Source of the DNA: Xanthomonas sp. DAR 80977
GTDB taxonomy: Bacteria > Pseudomonadota > Gammaproteobacteria > Xanthomonadales > Xanthomonadaceae
Length of the DNA: 64,000 nt
Reading direction: 5' to 3'
Assembly: GCF_041240605.1 (NCBI RefSeq)
Contig: NZ_CP162487.1
Location: forward strand, 4,347,001-4,411,000
Shown: one piece after another, positions 36,686-44,498 of the stretch
How the letters are laid out: every line of letters begins with the position of its first letter
Numbering within the stretch: the stretch's first letter is position 1
The notes under the pieces: generated by a model
What the model was told of the DNA's origin: nothing
Seen by the model: the letters and a program-made list of their open reading frames with translations, nothing else
The model's database searches: none
Translations under genes and position numbers: made by a program

Positions 36686-37165
36686 CTAGGCGCCGCCGGC
36701 GCCGCCCGACTCCACCGTGCGCCATTCCAGCGCGGCGCGGTCGAGCACGCCGTTGACGTAGGTGTGGCCGTGTTCGGAGCCGAAACGCTTGGCGGTCTCG
36801 ATCGCTTCGTTGATCACCACGCGGTACGGCACGTCGTGGCGGTGCAGCAGCTCGTAGGCGGCCAGGCGCAGCACCGCGCGCTCGATCGCGTCCACTTCCT
36901 CGACCGTGCGGTCCAGGTAGCCGACCAGCGCCGCATCCAGCTCGGCGCGGTGCTTGAGCACGCCCTCGACCAGGTTCTCGAAATAGACCAGGTCGGCGAT
37001 CTCGTGCGCCTGCTCGTGCGCGAACTGCGCGATCACGTGCTGCGCGGTGCCGCCGGCGATCTGCCAGGCGTAGATCGCCTGCAGCGCACGCCGGCGCGCG
37101 CGCGAACGCAGCACCGGATCGACGCCGTCGCGGCGGACATGCTTGTGGCCAGCGGGCTTGTTCAC
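36686..37165 (-). CDS. nusB: NusB, transcription antitermination factor
   Basis: NusB with NusE binds boxA RNA and supports rRNA antitermination. The 159-aa protein begins at a GTG (37165) whose bases overlap the ribH stop (GTGA). It contains SRARRRALQAIYAWQIAGGT, ERAVLRLAAYELLHRHDVPY, VVINEAIETAKRFGSEHGHT and YVNGVLDRAA, all NusB signatures. Sequence upstream of this start in the same frame is antisense and shadow of ribH. Confidence 0.95.
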   Translation of the reverse strand: MNKPAGHKHVRRDGVDPVLRSRARRRALQAIYAWQIAGGTAQHVIAQFAHEQAHEIADLVYFENLVEGVLKHRAELDAALVGYLDRTVEEVDAIERAVLRLAAYELLHRHDVPYRVVINEAIETAKRFGSEHGHTYVNGVLDRAALEWRTVESGGAGGA

Positions 37166-37629
37166 GGCAGCAGCTCCAAAAGATTGACCATTTCCAGCGC
37201 GGTCAGCGCCGCTTCCTCGCCCTTGTTGCCATGGCTGCCGCCGGCGCGCGCCTCGGCGTCCTCGACCTGCTCCACCGCCAGCACGCCGTTGAGCACCGGG
37301 ATGCGGAAGTCCAGCGACACCCGCAGCAGGCCTTCGGCGCAGCCATCGGCCACGTGCTCGTAGTGGCGGGTGTCGCCGCGGATCACGCAGCCCAGCGCGA
37401 TGATCGCCGCGTGGCGGCCGGCGGCAGCCAGGCGCGCGGCGGCCAGCGGCAGTTCCCACGCGCCAGGCACGCGGATCACGTCCACCGCGTCGTCGGCGAT
37501 GCCGTTGCCGGACAGGCTCTCGCGCGCACCGGCGACCAGCACGTCGGTGATGCGCGCATTCCAGCGGCTGGCGATGATCGCGAAACGGGCCGCGGCAGGA
37601 GCGCGGAGGTCGCCTTCGTAGTGGGTCAT
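37162..37629 (-). CDS. ribH: RibH, 6,7-dimethyl-8-ribityllumazine synthase
   Basis: RibH condenses the RibD product with dihydroxybutanone phosphate, the penultimate step of riboflavin synthesis. The 155-aa protein shows RFAIIASRWNARITDVLVAG, VPGAWELPLAAARLAA, ALGCVIRGDTRHYEHVADGC and PVLNGVLAVEQVEDAEARAG with the active-site His-containing DTRHYEHV. It lies downstream of ribBA beyond heptamer element J and overlaps nusB. Confidence 0.96.
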   Translation of the reverse strand: MTHYEGDLRAPAAARFAIIASRWNARITDVLVAGARESLSGNGIADDAVDVIRVPGAWELPLAAARLAAAGRHAAIIALGCVIRGDTRHYEHVADGCAEGLLRVSLDFRIPVLNGVLAVEQVEDAEARAGGSHGNKGEEAALTALEMVNLLELLP

Positions 37630-37675
37630 GGCGGTGGCGGGTTCAGGGGGTGGGAGAGTTTAGCAGGCGGCTTGC

Positions 37676-37790
37676 CTGGGACTCGGGACTCGGGACTCGG
37701 GACTCGGAAGAGCTTAGAGCACGGCGAGCGCGTGCCAGCGGAGGAATCAGCCTTTTCCGGGTCCCGGGTCCCGAGTCCCGAGTCCCGGCT
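37676..37790. repeat. Heptamer-repeat element J (ribBA-ribH junction)
   Basis: The arms at 37676-37708 (GGGACTCGGGACTCGGGACT) and about 37756-37790 (GGGTCCCGAGTCCCGAGTCC) use the ACTC/AGTC variant of the heptamer. The junction is in reverse orientation (GGGACTCGGAAGAGC, 37699-37713). The far arm supplies the last residues and stop of RibBA. Confidence 0.85.
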
Positions 37791-38901
37791 CCACGTGTTC
37801 CACCACCTCCAGCCCGAACCCGGCCAGGCCGACCTGGCGGCGCGGGGTGCCCAGCACGCGCAGCTTGCCCAGGCCCAGGTCGGCCAGGATCTGGCTGCCG
37901 GCGCCGTTGCGCCGCCACTGCCCCACGTCCTTGCTGTTGGCGGCCACGTCCGGCTGCTTGCGCAGCCGCGCCAGCAGCGCCTGGCTGTCGCGCGGCGCCG
38001 ACAGCACCACCATGACCCCGCTGTCGGCCGCGGCGATCGCGCGCAGCGCGTCGCTGGCGGCCACGCCGAAATCGTCGCGGCGCCAGTGCAGCAGGTCGGC
38101 CAGCGGGTTCTCCACCTGCACCCGCACCAGGGTCGGCGTGTCCGCGTCCGGGGTGCCGCGGACCAGCGCGAAATGCAGGTCGTGGGCGATGCGGTCGCGG
38201 TAGGTGACCAGGGTGAAGCCGCCGAATTCGGTCTCGATGGCGCGCTCGTCGATGCGCTCGACGGTGTGCTCGGTGGCCAGGCGGTAGGCGATCAGGTCGG
38301 CGATCGAGCCCATCTTCAGCCCGTGCAGGCGCGCGAATTCCTCCAGCTGCGGGCGCCGCGCCATGCTGCCGTCGGGATTGAGCACCTCCACCAGCACCCC
38401 GGCCGGCTCCAGCCCGGCCAGCAGCGGCAGGTCGCCGGCGGCCTCGGTGTGGCCGGCGCGGGTGAGCACGCCGCCGGGCTGGGCGATCAGCGGGAAGATG
38501 TGGCCGGGCTGGCTCAGGTCGTGCGGCTTGGCGTCCGGCTTGACCGCGGTGCGCACGGTATGTGCGCGGTCGTAGGCGGAAATGCCGGTGGTGACGCCCT
38601 CGGCGGCCTCGATGCTGACGGTGAAGTTGGTGTGGAACTGCGCGGTGTTGTGCTGGACCATCGGCGCCAGCCCGAGCTGCGCGCAGCGCTCGCGGGTCAG
38701 CGACAGGCACACCAGGCCGCGCGCGTGGGTGACCATGAAATTGATGTCCGAGGGCTTGACCAGCTCGGCGGCCATGATCAGGTCGCCCTCGTTCTCGCGG
38801 TCCTCGTCGTCGACGATGACCACCATGCGGCCGGCGCGGATTTCCTCCAGCAGCTCGGGGACGGGGGCGAAGTTCAGGCTGGGGGTGGTGGATGGCGACA
38901 T
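37747..38901 (-). CDS. ribBA: DHBP synthase with a degenerate GTP-cyclohydrolase-II domain (RibBA/RibBX type)
   Basis: The N-terminal half (about residues 1-210) is a full 3,4-dihydroxy-2-butanone-4-phosphate synthase: VVIVDDEDRENEGDLIMAAE, SDINFMVTHARGLVCLSLT, GVTTGISAYDRAHTV, PGHIFPLIAQPGGVLTRAGH and HTEAAGDL. The C-terminal half follows GTP cyclohydrolase II in layout (NGAGSQILADLGLGKLRVLG, LAGFGLEVVEHV). It lacks the zinc-binding Cys residues expected after the Arg-Val segment (here RVQVENPLADLLHW). The cyclohydrolase reaction is therefore probably lost and must be supplied elsewhere. The last residues (GLGTRDPGPGKG) derive from heptamer element J. The symbol reflects domain layout, not proven dual activity. 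Confidence 0.93.
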   Translation of the reverse strand: MSPSTTPSLNFAPVPELLEEIRAGRMVVIVDDEDRENEGDLIMAAELVKPSDINFMVTHARGLVCLSLTRERCAQLGLAPMVQHNTAQFHTNFTVSIEAAEGVTTGISAYDRAHTVRTAVKPDAKPHDLSQPGHIFPLIAQPGGVLTRAGHTEAAGDLPLLAGLEPAGVLVEVLNPDGSMARRPQLEEFARLHGLKMGSIADLIAYRLATEHTVERIDERAIETEFGGFTLVTYRDRIAHDLHFALVRGTPDADTPTLVRVQVENPLADLLHWRRDDFGVAASDALRAIAAADSGVMVVLSAPRDSQALLARLRKQPDVAANSKDVGQWRRNGAGSQILADLGLGKLRVLGTPRRQVGLAGFGLEVVEHVEPGLGTRDPGPGKG

Positions 38902-38976
38902 GAGGGACTCGCAGAAGACGGAAGGCGCCGCCGCGGGCAGCGGCGACGATGCGGCAGGCGACAGGCGCGGCGGAAC

Positions 38977-39576
38977 TCAGTCCTGGCGGCCGTGCAGCAG
39001 GCGTTCGACGTAGCGCGCGACCAGGTCGATCTCCAGGTTCACCGCCGCGCCGACCGCGGTGTGCGCGAATGCGGTGTGCGCCACGGTGTGCGGGATCAGC
39101 GCCACCTCGAAGCCGGCGTCGTCGACGTCGTTGACGGTCAGGCTGACCCCGTCCACGCAGATCGAGCCCTTCTTGGCGATGTAGCGCAGCAGCGCCGGTG
39201 GCGCGGCGAAGCGCCAGCGCTGCGCGCGCGCATCGTCATGGACCGACTGCACCGTGCCCAGGCCGTCGACATGGCCGCTGACCAGGTGCCCGCCGAGCCG
39301 GTCGCTCGGGCGCATCGCCCGCTCCAGGTTCAGCGCCGCGCCTTCGGCGAGCGCGCCGAGCGTGGTCAGGGCCAGGGTTTCGGTGGACGCGTCGGCCTGG
39401 AACGACGCCGCGTCGAAGGCCACCACGGTCAGGCACACGCCGTTGACCGCGATGCTCTCGCCGAGCTGCACGTCGGCGAACGGCAGGCTGCCGGTGGCAA
39501 AGGTGAAGCGGATATCGCCGCCCTGCGGCTGGCGCGCGGCCAGGCGGCCGACGCCTTCGATGATTCCGGTGAACAT
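38977..39576 (-). CDS. ribE: Riboflavin synthase alpha chain
   Basis: This enzyme dismutates two lumazine molecules to riboflavin. The 199-aa protein has the two tandem lumazine-binding repeats, starting MFTGIIEGVGRLAARQPQGG. The first includes LGESIAVNGVCLTVVAFDA and the second GSICVDGVSLTVNDVDDAGF; the linker is GGHLVSGHVDGLGTV. The ATG at 39576 is preferred over upstream codons because the family begins MFTG. It is the first gene after the FMN riboswitch, so its expression should fall when FMN is abundant. Confidence 0.96.
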   Translation of the reverse strand: MFTGIIEGVGRLAARQPQGGDIRFTFATGSLPFADVQLGESIAVNGVCLTVVAFDAASFQADASTETLALTTLGALAEGAALNLERAMRPSDRLGGHLVSGHVDGLGTVQSVHDDARAQRWRFAAPPALLRYIAKKGSICVDGVSLTVNDVDDAGFEVALIPHTVAHTAFAHTAVGAAVNLEIDLVARYVERLLHGRQD

Positions 39577-39662
39577 AAACGTTTCTCGCAAGCATGGTGA
39601 GCGAAAAACGCCACAAGGCATACAGGCGCACGCACAGCCGCGAGGCTGCGCGAAGGCCGTCT

Positions 39663-39827
39663 TCTTTCATCCGGACTATACCGTCGGCTCCGGCATCGGA
39701 CCGGATCTGCTGACCTTGCGCACTCGACCCCGCACCTGCGTGCCGGTTCCGACTGCCCAAGCGCTCGCGGGCTCGTGCGCGAACGCACCTACCGCCGGTG
39801 GGGAATCGCACCCCGCCCTGAAGACGT
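39663..39827 (-). promoter_or_regulatory. FMN riboswitch (RFN element)
   Basis: On the minus strand the hallmark segments appear in order: GGGCGGGGTGCGATTCCCCA then CCGGCGGTAGGTG (about 39785-39818), AGCCCGCGAGC (about 39765-39775), GGTCAGCAGATCCGGT (about 39697-39715), and GCCGGAGCCGACGGTATAGT then CCGGATGAAAGA (about 39663-39695). It binds flavin mononucleotide and would repress the downstream ribE-ribBA-ribH genes. About 85 nt separate it from the ribE ATG, room for a sequestering hairpin. It lies downstream of ribD, so ribD is outside its control. Confidence 0.96.
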
Positions 39828-39855
39828 TTGTGGTTGCCGGCGAACCGGCGTGCGC

Positions 39856-39864
39856 ATTCTAGCA
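39856..39864 (-). promoter_or_regulatory. Candidate extended -10 promoter for the riboswitch transcript
   Basis: The minus strand reads TGCTAGAAT here, an extended -10 element with a TAGAAT hexamer about 30 nt before the first riboswitch helix. No good -35 is present, as expected for an extended -10 promoter. It sits in an otherwise very GC-rich segment. Confidence 0.5.
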
Positions 39865-40182
39865 GGGCTCGGCCGGGCGGCCGCCGGCGCCGGCGCCTCG
39901 CGGATGGGACATAGCGTCGCGGCGAAGGCGGCAACCTTGTGCGCCGCGCCGCGCGCATGCCGAGCGCTGCGCAGGCATCGGGCGCCGTCGCCAGCCGTCC
40001 GAGCATCGGCGAAAGGGGACCTTGTCCGGAAGCGGGCGTCGCCGGCATGCCGTACGCCATGGCGCGCCCGCTGGTCGAACCTGCACGCGCGCTACGCACC
40101 GCGCCGGTCGAACCAATGAACCCCGCACATCGCCGAACGGGCCGGCCGGGATCGGCCAGGTACTCTCGACCCAGCGCCGCGG
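39865..40182. other. Gene-free GC-rich spacer between ribD and the riboswitch promoter
   Basis: About 320 bp with no supported gene and no clear hairpin terminator. Reading frames here have no recognisable motifs. It breaks the rib locus into ribD (with nrdR and the acetyltransferase upstream) and the riboswitch-controlled part. Confidence 0.5.
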
Positions 40183-41286
40183 CTAGGCGGCGTCCGCCGC
40201 CACTGGACGCAGCAGCAGGCGCAGGTCGTCGCCGACCTGGCGCGTCTCCAGCAACTGCAGCGGTACGCGCTGCGCCATCGTGTCGATGCCCAGCCCCGCC
40301 AGCAGCGGGCGCGCGTCGCCGCCGAGCAGCAGCGGCGCCAGGTACAGCAGCAGTTCGTCGACCAGGCCGGCCTGCAGCAACGCGCCGCTCAGGGTCGCGC
40401 CGGCCTCGACCTGGACCTCGTTGATGCCGCGTTCGGCGAGCAGGCGCAGCACCTCCTCCAAGTCGAAGCGGCCTGCCTGCAGCGCAACCGCGGCGAACTC
40501 GGCCCCAGGCAGCGGCGCCGGCGCCAGTCCCGGCGCATGCAGGTACAGGGTCGGCGCCGCGCCGTCGCGCACCTTGGCCTGCCGCAGCGTGCGCAACTGC
40601 GCATCCAGCACCACGCGCAAGGGCGGCACGACCTCGGCGCCGTCGTCCAGGCGTGCGGTCAGCGATGGATCGTCGGCCAGCACGGTGCCGGCGCCGGTGA
40701 GGATGGCACCGGCGCGCGCGCGCCAGCGCTGCACGTCCTGGCGCGCGGCCGCGCCGGTGATCCACTTCGATTCGCCGCTGGCCAGCGCGGTGCGCCCGTC
40801 CAGGCTGGCGCCGAGCTTGACCCGCAGCCACGGCCGGCCGCGCTCCACCCGCGACAGGAAGCCGCGGTTGAGCGCTCGCGCCTGCGCCTGCATCAGCCCC
40901 GCGCCGACCGCGATGCCGGCCTCGCGCAGCAGCGCGAAACCGCCGCCGTTGACCTGCGGGAACGGGTCGGCCATCGCCGCCACCACCCGCGCCACGCCGG
41001 CCTCGATCAGTGCCAGCGCGCACGGCGGGGTACGTCCGTAGTGCGCGCACGGCTCCAGGGTCACGTAGGCGGTGGCGCCGCGCGCGCGCGCGCCGGCGTC
41101 GCGCAGCGCGAACACCTCCGCATGCGGGCCGCCGGCGCGCTGGTGGAAGCCTTCGCCCACCACCTCGCCGTCGCGCACGATCACGCAGCCGACCATCGGG
41201 TTGGGACGCGTGGTGTAGGCGCCGCGCTCGGCCAGGCGCAGCGCCTGCGCCATGTAGCGATGGTCGTCGGCGCAGAACTCGCTCAC
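40183..41286 (-). CDS. ribD: RibD, bifunctional pyrimidine deaminase/reductase
   Basis: RibD performs the deamination and side-chain reduction after GTP cyclohydrolase II. The 367-aa protein has an N-terminal deaminase with the zinc motif HAEVFALRDAGA and TLEPCAHYGRTPPCALAL. The C-terminal reductase has VKLGASLDGRTALASGESKW, DDPSLTARLDDGAE and INEVQVEAGATLSGALLQAG. The GTG at 41286 (VSEFCADDHRYMAQALRLAE) overlaps the stop of the acetyltransferase gene (GTGA), fixing the start. Confidence 0.95.
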   Translation of the reverse strand: MSEFCADDHRYMAQALRLAERGAYTTRPNPMVGCVIVRDGEVVGEGFHQRAGGPHAEVFALRDAGARARGATAYVTLEPCAHYGRTPPCALALIEAGVARVVAAMADPFPQVNGGGFALLREAGIAVGAGLMQAQARALNRGFLSRVERGRPWLRVKLGASLDGRTALASGESKWITGAAARQDVQRWRARAGAILTGAGTVLADDPSLTARLDDGAEVVPPLRVVLDAQLRTLRQAKVRDGAAPTLYLHAPGLAPAPLPGAEFAAVALQAGRFDLEEVLRLLAERGINEVQVEAGATLSGALLQAGLVDELLLYLAPLLLGGDARPLLAGLGIDTMAQRVPLQLLETRQVGDDLRLLLRPVAADAA

Positions 41287-41759
41287 GCCGCCGCTGCGCC
41301 CGCGTCGATGCGCATCACCGTCACCTGCAGCGGCCCCAGCGGCAGTTGCACATGCGGCTGCCAGCCCAGGCCCTGGTAGTACGGCACCAGCCGCGGTTCG
41401 CAATACAGGTACAGCGGACCCGGCTGCAGCCGCGCCGCGGCCTGCACGCAATGCGCGACCAGTTGCGCGCCGACGCCGCCGCTGCGCGCCTGCGGGCGCA
41501 CGTACAGCGTCGCCAGCCACGGCGAGAACTGGCGGATGCGCGCATCGTCGTTCTGCAGCAGGCTGACCGAGCCCAGCCAGTCCTCGCCGTCCAGCGCGAT
41601 CCAGCTGGTCGGGATGCGGCTGTCGCAGCGATGGCTGCGCAGGTCGGCCTCGGCCTCGGCCAGGTTCCACTCCGGCAGCAGCTCGCCGAAGGCCTGCAGG
41701 TGTGCGCGGGCCAAGGCCGGAATATGCTGCGGCGCCTCGGCCAGGCAGACGATACGCAT
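41283..41759 (-). CDS. GNAT-family N-acetyltransferase
   Basis: A 158-aa protein of the GNAT fold starting MRIVCLAEAPQHIPALARAH. The acetyl-CoA loop is in the region YVRPQARSGGVGAQLVAHCV, with Q/R-x-x-G-x-G/A spacing (about residues 97-105). The C-terminal strand GPLYLYCEPRLVPYYQGLGW is typical of motif B. The substrate is unknown. It is packed between nrdR (6 bp) and ribD (overlapping), so it is transcribed with them, but this does not itself show a role in riboflavin metabolism. Confidence 0.85.
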   Translation of the reverse strand: MRIVCLAEAPQHIPALARAHLQAFGELLPEWNLAEAEADLRSHRCDSRIPTSWIALDGEDWLGSVSLLQNDDARIRQFSPWLATLYVRPQARSGGVGAQLVAHCVQAAARLQPGPLYLYCEPRLVPYYQGLGWQPHVQLPLGPLQVTVMRIDAGAAAA

Positions 41760-41765
41760 GCCGGC

Positions 41766-42296
41766 TCAGCGCTTGCCGGACTTGTCGGCCGGCTTGTCGG
41801 CGCGGACCAGCTCCAGCAGCGGCAACTGCTCGCTGCCGACCGGCAGTTCGCGCTCGAGCTTCTCGATCTCCTCGCGGAAATCGGCCACGTCCTGGAAGCT
41901 GCGGTAGACCGAGGCGAAGCGCACGTAGCCGACATGGTCGAGCTTGCGCAGCTCGGCCATCACGTATTCGCCGACCCGGATCGACGGCAGCTCGCGCTCG
42001 CCGGACATGCGCAGCTGGTGCACCACCGCGCGCACCGCCGCCTCGATCTGCTCCTCGGCCACCGGCCGCTTCTGCAGCGCGCGATCGAAGCTGGTGCGCA
42101 GCTTGCGCGCATCGAAGGCCTCGCGGCCGCCGTCGCTCTTGATCACCGTCGGCAGCTTCAGCTCGATCGTCTCCAGCGTGCTGAACCGCTCGCCGCACGC
42201 CTCGCACTCGCGGCGGCGACGGATCGTCGCGCCGTCCTCGGACACGCGCGAATCGATCACGCGGGTGTCGGTGTGCTGGCAGAAGGGGCAATGCAT
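41766..42296 (-). CDS. nrdR: NrdR, ribonucleotide reductase repressor
   Basis: NrdR binds NrdR boxes before ribonucleotide reductase genes and responds to ATP/dATP through its ATP-cone. The 176-aa protein has an N-terminal zinc ribbon with four Cys (MHCPFCQHTDTRVIDSRV and RRRRECEACGERFSTLE). The ATP-cone domain follows (VIKSDGGREAFDARKLRTSF, SIRVGEYVMAELRKLDHVGY, VRFASVYRSFQDV). A Lys/Glu-rich tail of about 25 residues extends beyond the usual end. It follows glyA with heptamer element K between. Confidence 0.97.
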   Translation of the reverse strand: MHCPFCQHTDTRVIDSRVSEDGATIRRRRECEACGERFSTLETIELKLPTVIKSDGGREAFDARKLRTSFDRALQKRPVAEEQIEAAVRAVVHQLRMSGERELPSIRVGEYVMAELRKLDHVGYVRFASVYRSFQDVADFREEIEKLERELPVGSEQLPLLELVRADKPADKSGKR

Positions 42297-42303
42297 CAGG
42301 GGC

Positions 42304-42398
42304 GGGGATTTGGGATTGGGGATTGGGGATTGGGAAAGGCAGGATCGCCGGGAACCAGGCTTTTCGCCAATCCCGAATCCCCAATTTCCAATCCCGGC
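42304..42398. repeat. Heptamer-repeat element K (glyA-nrdR spacer)
   Basis: The arms at about 42304-42337 (GGGATTTGGGATTGGGGATT) and 42367-42398 (CCAATCCCGAATCCCCAATT) are inverted around a core of about 30 bp. The element fills the whole space between the glyA stop and nrdR start. Confidence 0.85.
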
Positions 42399-42401
42399 CG
42401 C

Positions 42402-43655
42402 TCAGCCATACACCGGATACTTCCTGCACTGCGCCGTCACCGCCTCGCGCACGCGGGCGATGACCGCGTCGTCGGCCGGGGCGTCGAGCACGTCGGCGAT
42501 CCAGTTGGCCAGGTCGACGCTGTCCTGCTCCAGGTAGCCGCGGGTGGTGATGGCCGGGGTGCCCAGGCGCAGGCCCGAGGTCACGAACGGCGAGCGCGGG
42601 TCGTTGGGCACCGAGTTCTTGTTGACGGTGATGTGGGCCTTGCCCAGCGCCGCTTCCGCGTCCTTGCCGGACACGTCCTTGCCGATCATGTCCACCAGCA
42701 TCAGGTGGTTCTCGGTGCCGCCGGAGACGATCTTGTAGCCGCGCGCGATCAGGGTCTTGGCCATCGCCTGCGCGTTCTTCACCACCTGCTGCTGGTAGTC
42801 CTTGAACTCCGGCTCCAGCGCTTCCTTGAACGCCACCGCCTTGGCCGCGATCACGTGCATCAGCGGACCGCCCTGGATGCCCGGGAACACGATCGACTGC
42901 AGCTTCTTGACCAGGTCCTCGCTGGCGCCCTTGGCCAGGATGATGCCGCCGCGCGGGCCGCGCAGGGTCTTGTGGGTGGTCGAGGTGACCACGTGCGCAT
43001 GCTCCAGCGGGCTCGGATACACGCCGGCGGCGACCAGCCCGGCCACGTGCGCCATGTCCACGAACAGCACCGCGCCGACCTTGTCGGCGATGGCGCGGAA
43101 GCGCGCCCAGTCGATCTTCTGCGAATACGCCGAGAACCCGGCCACCACCATCTTCGGCTTGTGCTCCAGCGCCAGCCGCTCGACTTCGTCGTAGTCGATC
43201 AGGCCCTGCTCGTTCACGCCGTACTGCACCGCGTTGAACAGCTTGCCGGAAGCGTTGACCTTGGCGCCGTGGGTCAGGTGGCCGCCGTGGGCCAGCGACA
43301 TGCCCAGGATGGTGTCGCCTGGCTGCAGCAGCGCGAAGTACACCGCCTGGTTGGCCTGCGAGCCCGAATGCGGCTGCACATTGGCATAGTCGGCGCCGAA
43401 CAATTGCTTGACCCGGTCGATCGCCAGCTGCTCGGCGATGTCGACGAATTCGCAGCCGCCGTAGTAGCGCTTGCCCGGGTAGCCCTCGGCGTACTTGTTG
43501 GTCAGCTGGCTGCCCTGGGCTTCCATCACCCGCGGGCTGCAGTAGTTCTCGCTGGCGATCAGCTCGACATGGTCCTCCTGGCGGCCGGCTTCGGCGGCGA
43601 TGGCCTGGGCCAGTTCGGGGTCGTAGGTTTCGATGCGGGCGTCGCGCGGGAACAT
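42402..43655 (-). CDS. glyA: GlyA, serine hydroxymethyltransferase
   Basis: GlyA interconverts serine and glycine and supplies one-carbon units as methylene-tetrahydrofolate. The 417-aa PLP enzyme starts MFPRDARIETYDPELAQAIA and shows HVELIASENYCSPRVMEAQG, GYPGKRYYGGCEFVD, VQPHSGSQANQAVYFAL, DMAHVAGLVAAGVYPSP and the PLP-lysine motif VVTSTTHKTLRGPRGGIILA. Length is typical. It heads the minus-strand run toward nrdR and ribD. Confidence 0.98.
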   Translation of the reverse strand: MFPRDARIETYDPELAQAIAAEAGRQEDHVELIASENYCSPRVMEAQGSQLTNKYAEGYPGKRYYGGCEFVDIAEQLAIDRVKQLFGADYANVQPHSGSQANQAVYFALLQPGDTILGMSLAHGGHLTHGAKVNASGKLFNAVQYGVNEQGLIDYDEVERLALEHKPKMVVAGFSAYSQKIDWARFRAIADKVGAVLFVDMAHVAGLVAAGVYPSPLEHAHVVTSTTHKTLRGPRGGIILAKGASEDLVKKLQSIVFPGIQGGPLMHVIAAKAVAFKEALEPEFKDYQQQVVKNAQAMAKTLIARGYKIVSGGTENHLMLVDMIGKDVSGKDAEAALGKAHITVNKNSVPNDPRSPFVTSGLRLGTPAITTRGYLEQDSVDLANWIADVLDAPADDAVIARVREAVTAQCRKYPVYG

Positions 43656-43730
43656 CGGGTCTCCGGGGGCATGGACAAAAGGCAGACCGCTAGTTTAAGC
43701 CCCGCGCAGGTCCGGCGGCGAACCAAAACG

Positions 43731-43758
43731 ACGACGGCCTCCCGGAGGAGGCCGTCGT
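43731..43758 (-). terminator. Intrinsic terminator after the RcnB-like gene
   Basis: ACGACGGCCTCC and its complement form perfect 12-bp arms (43731-43742, 43747-43758) with a CGGA loop. On the minus strand the stem is followed by CGTTTTGG. It lies about 20 bp past the stop of the RcnB-like gene and isolates it from glyA. Confidence 0.8.
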
Positions 43759-43779
43759 GGCGTGCGTTGCGGCCAGGAT

Positions 43780-44244
43780 TCAGCGGCCGTTGAGCACCAG
43801 GTCGGCGATGATCCCGCTGGCGATGGCGACCATCAGCAGGTTGCCGCGGTCGTCGCGCACCCAGCGGTAGCCGTACGGCGGACGCCGCACCTGGTAACGG
43901 TCGTAGTCGTAGACCACGTAGTTGGGACCGTAGTAGCGCTGGCCGCGGGCCCACGGCGGCGGGCCCGGAGGACCCGGACGGTAGTAGACGACGTCCGGGC
44001 GGCCGCGGTAGCCGTCGCGATAGCCCTGGCTGTAGTAGCGGCGATCGTCATGGCGCTCGCGTTCGCGCCAGTAGCGGTCGCGATCGCGGTCGCGGCGGTC
44101 GTAGTCGCGGCGGTCGTGATCGCGGTCGTGCCAGCCGCGCGGGTCGCGGTCGTCCCAGCCGTCGCGGGCATACGCCGCGGGCGCCATGAAACCCAGCGCC
44201 AGCAGGGACGAAAGGGCAAGGGTGGCAATGCGTTTGATGTTCAT
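43780..44244 (-). CDS. RcnB-family exported protein
   Basis: The 154-aa protein has a signal peptide (MNIKRIATLALSSLLALGFM, cleavage after AAYA). A very Asp/Arg-rich, Tyr/Trp-containing region of low complexity follows (DRRDYDRRDRDRDRYWRERE). It ends with the RcnB-type C-terminus: YYGPNYVVYDYDRYQVRRPP, YGYRWVRDDRGNLLMVAIAS and a hydrophobic GIIADLVLNG end. RcnB in Escherichia coli is periplasmic and affects nickel/cobalt homeostasis; function in this group is otherwise unknown. It is monocistronic with its own terminator. Confidence 0.85.
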   Translation of the reverse strand: MNIKRIATLALSSLLALGFMAPAAYARDGWDDRDPRGWHDRDHDRRDYDRRDRDRDRYWRERERHDDRRYYSQGYRDGYRGRPDVVYYRPGPPGPPPWARGQRYYGPNYVVYDYDRYQVRRPPYGYRWVRDDRGNLLMVAIASGIIADLVLNGR

Positions 44245-44498
44245 GGCTGCTCCGTCACTTTTGGTGTCACGACTGCATTAATGCGCTTGTCGTCTGAACC
44301 GCTTCCTGCTGGAACCGGTTACGTATTCAGCTTTCCCGAAACGGGTAAGCGCGCATTACGTTTCGGCCCTCTTTTTCCTGTCCACAACGGCCTTTCGACG
44401 TGATCGGCGGCACCGGCGCGGGCCTGTCCGCCGCAACCCGGCACGCACCGGCCATCTGCGCCGTCCCAGCCCCCTGGTCCCGGACTGCGCACCTGCGC

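Noticed and set aside
39254..39862. Plus-strand open frame across the FMN riboswitch
   Set aside because: It is antisense to ribE and to the structured RNA, with no protein motif.
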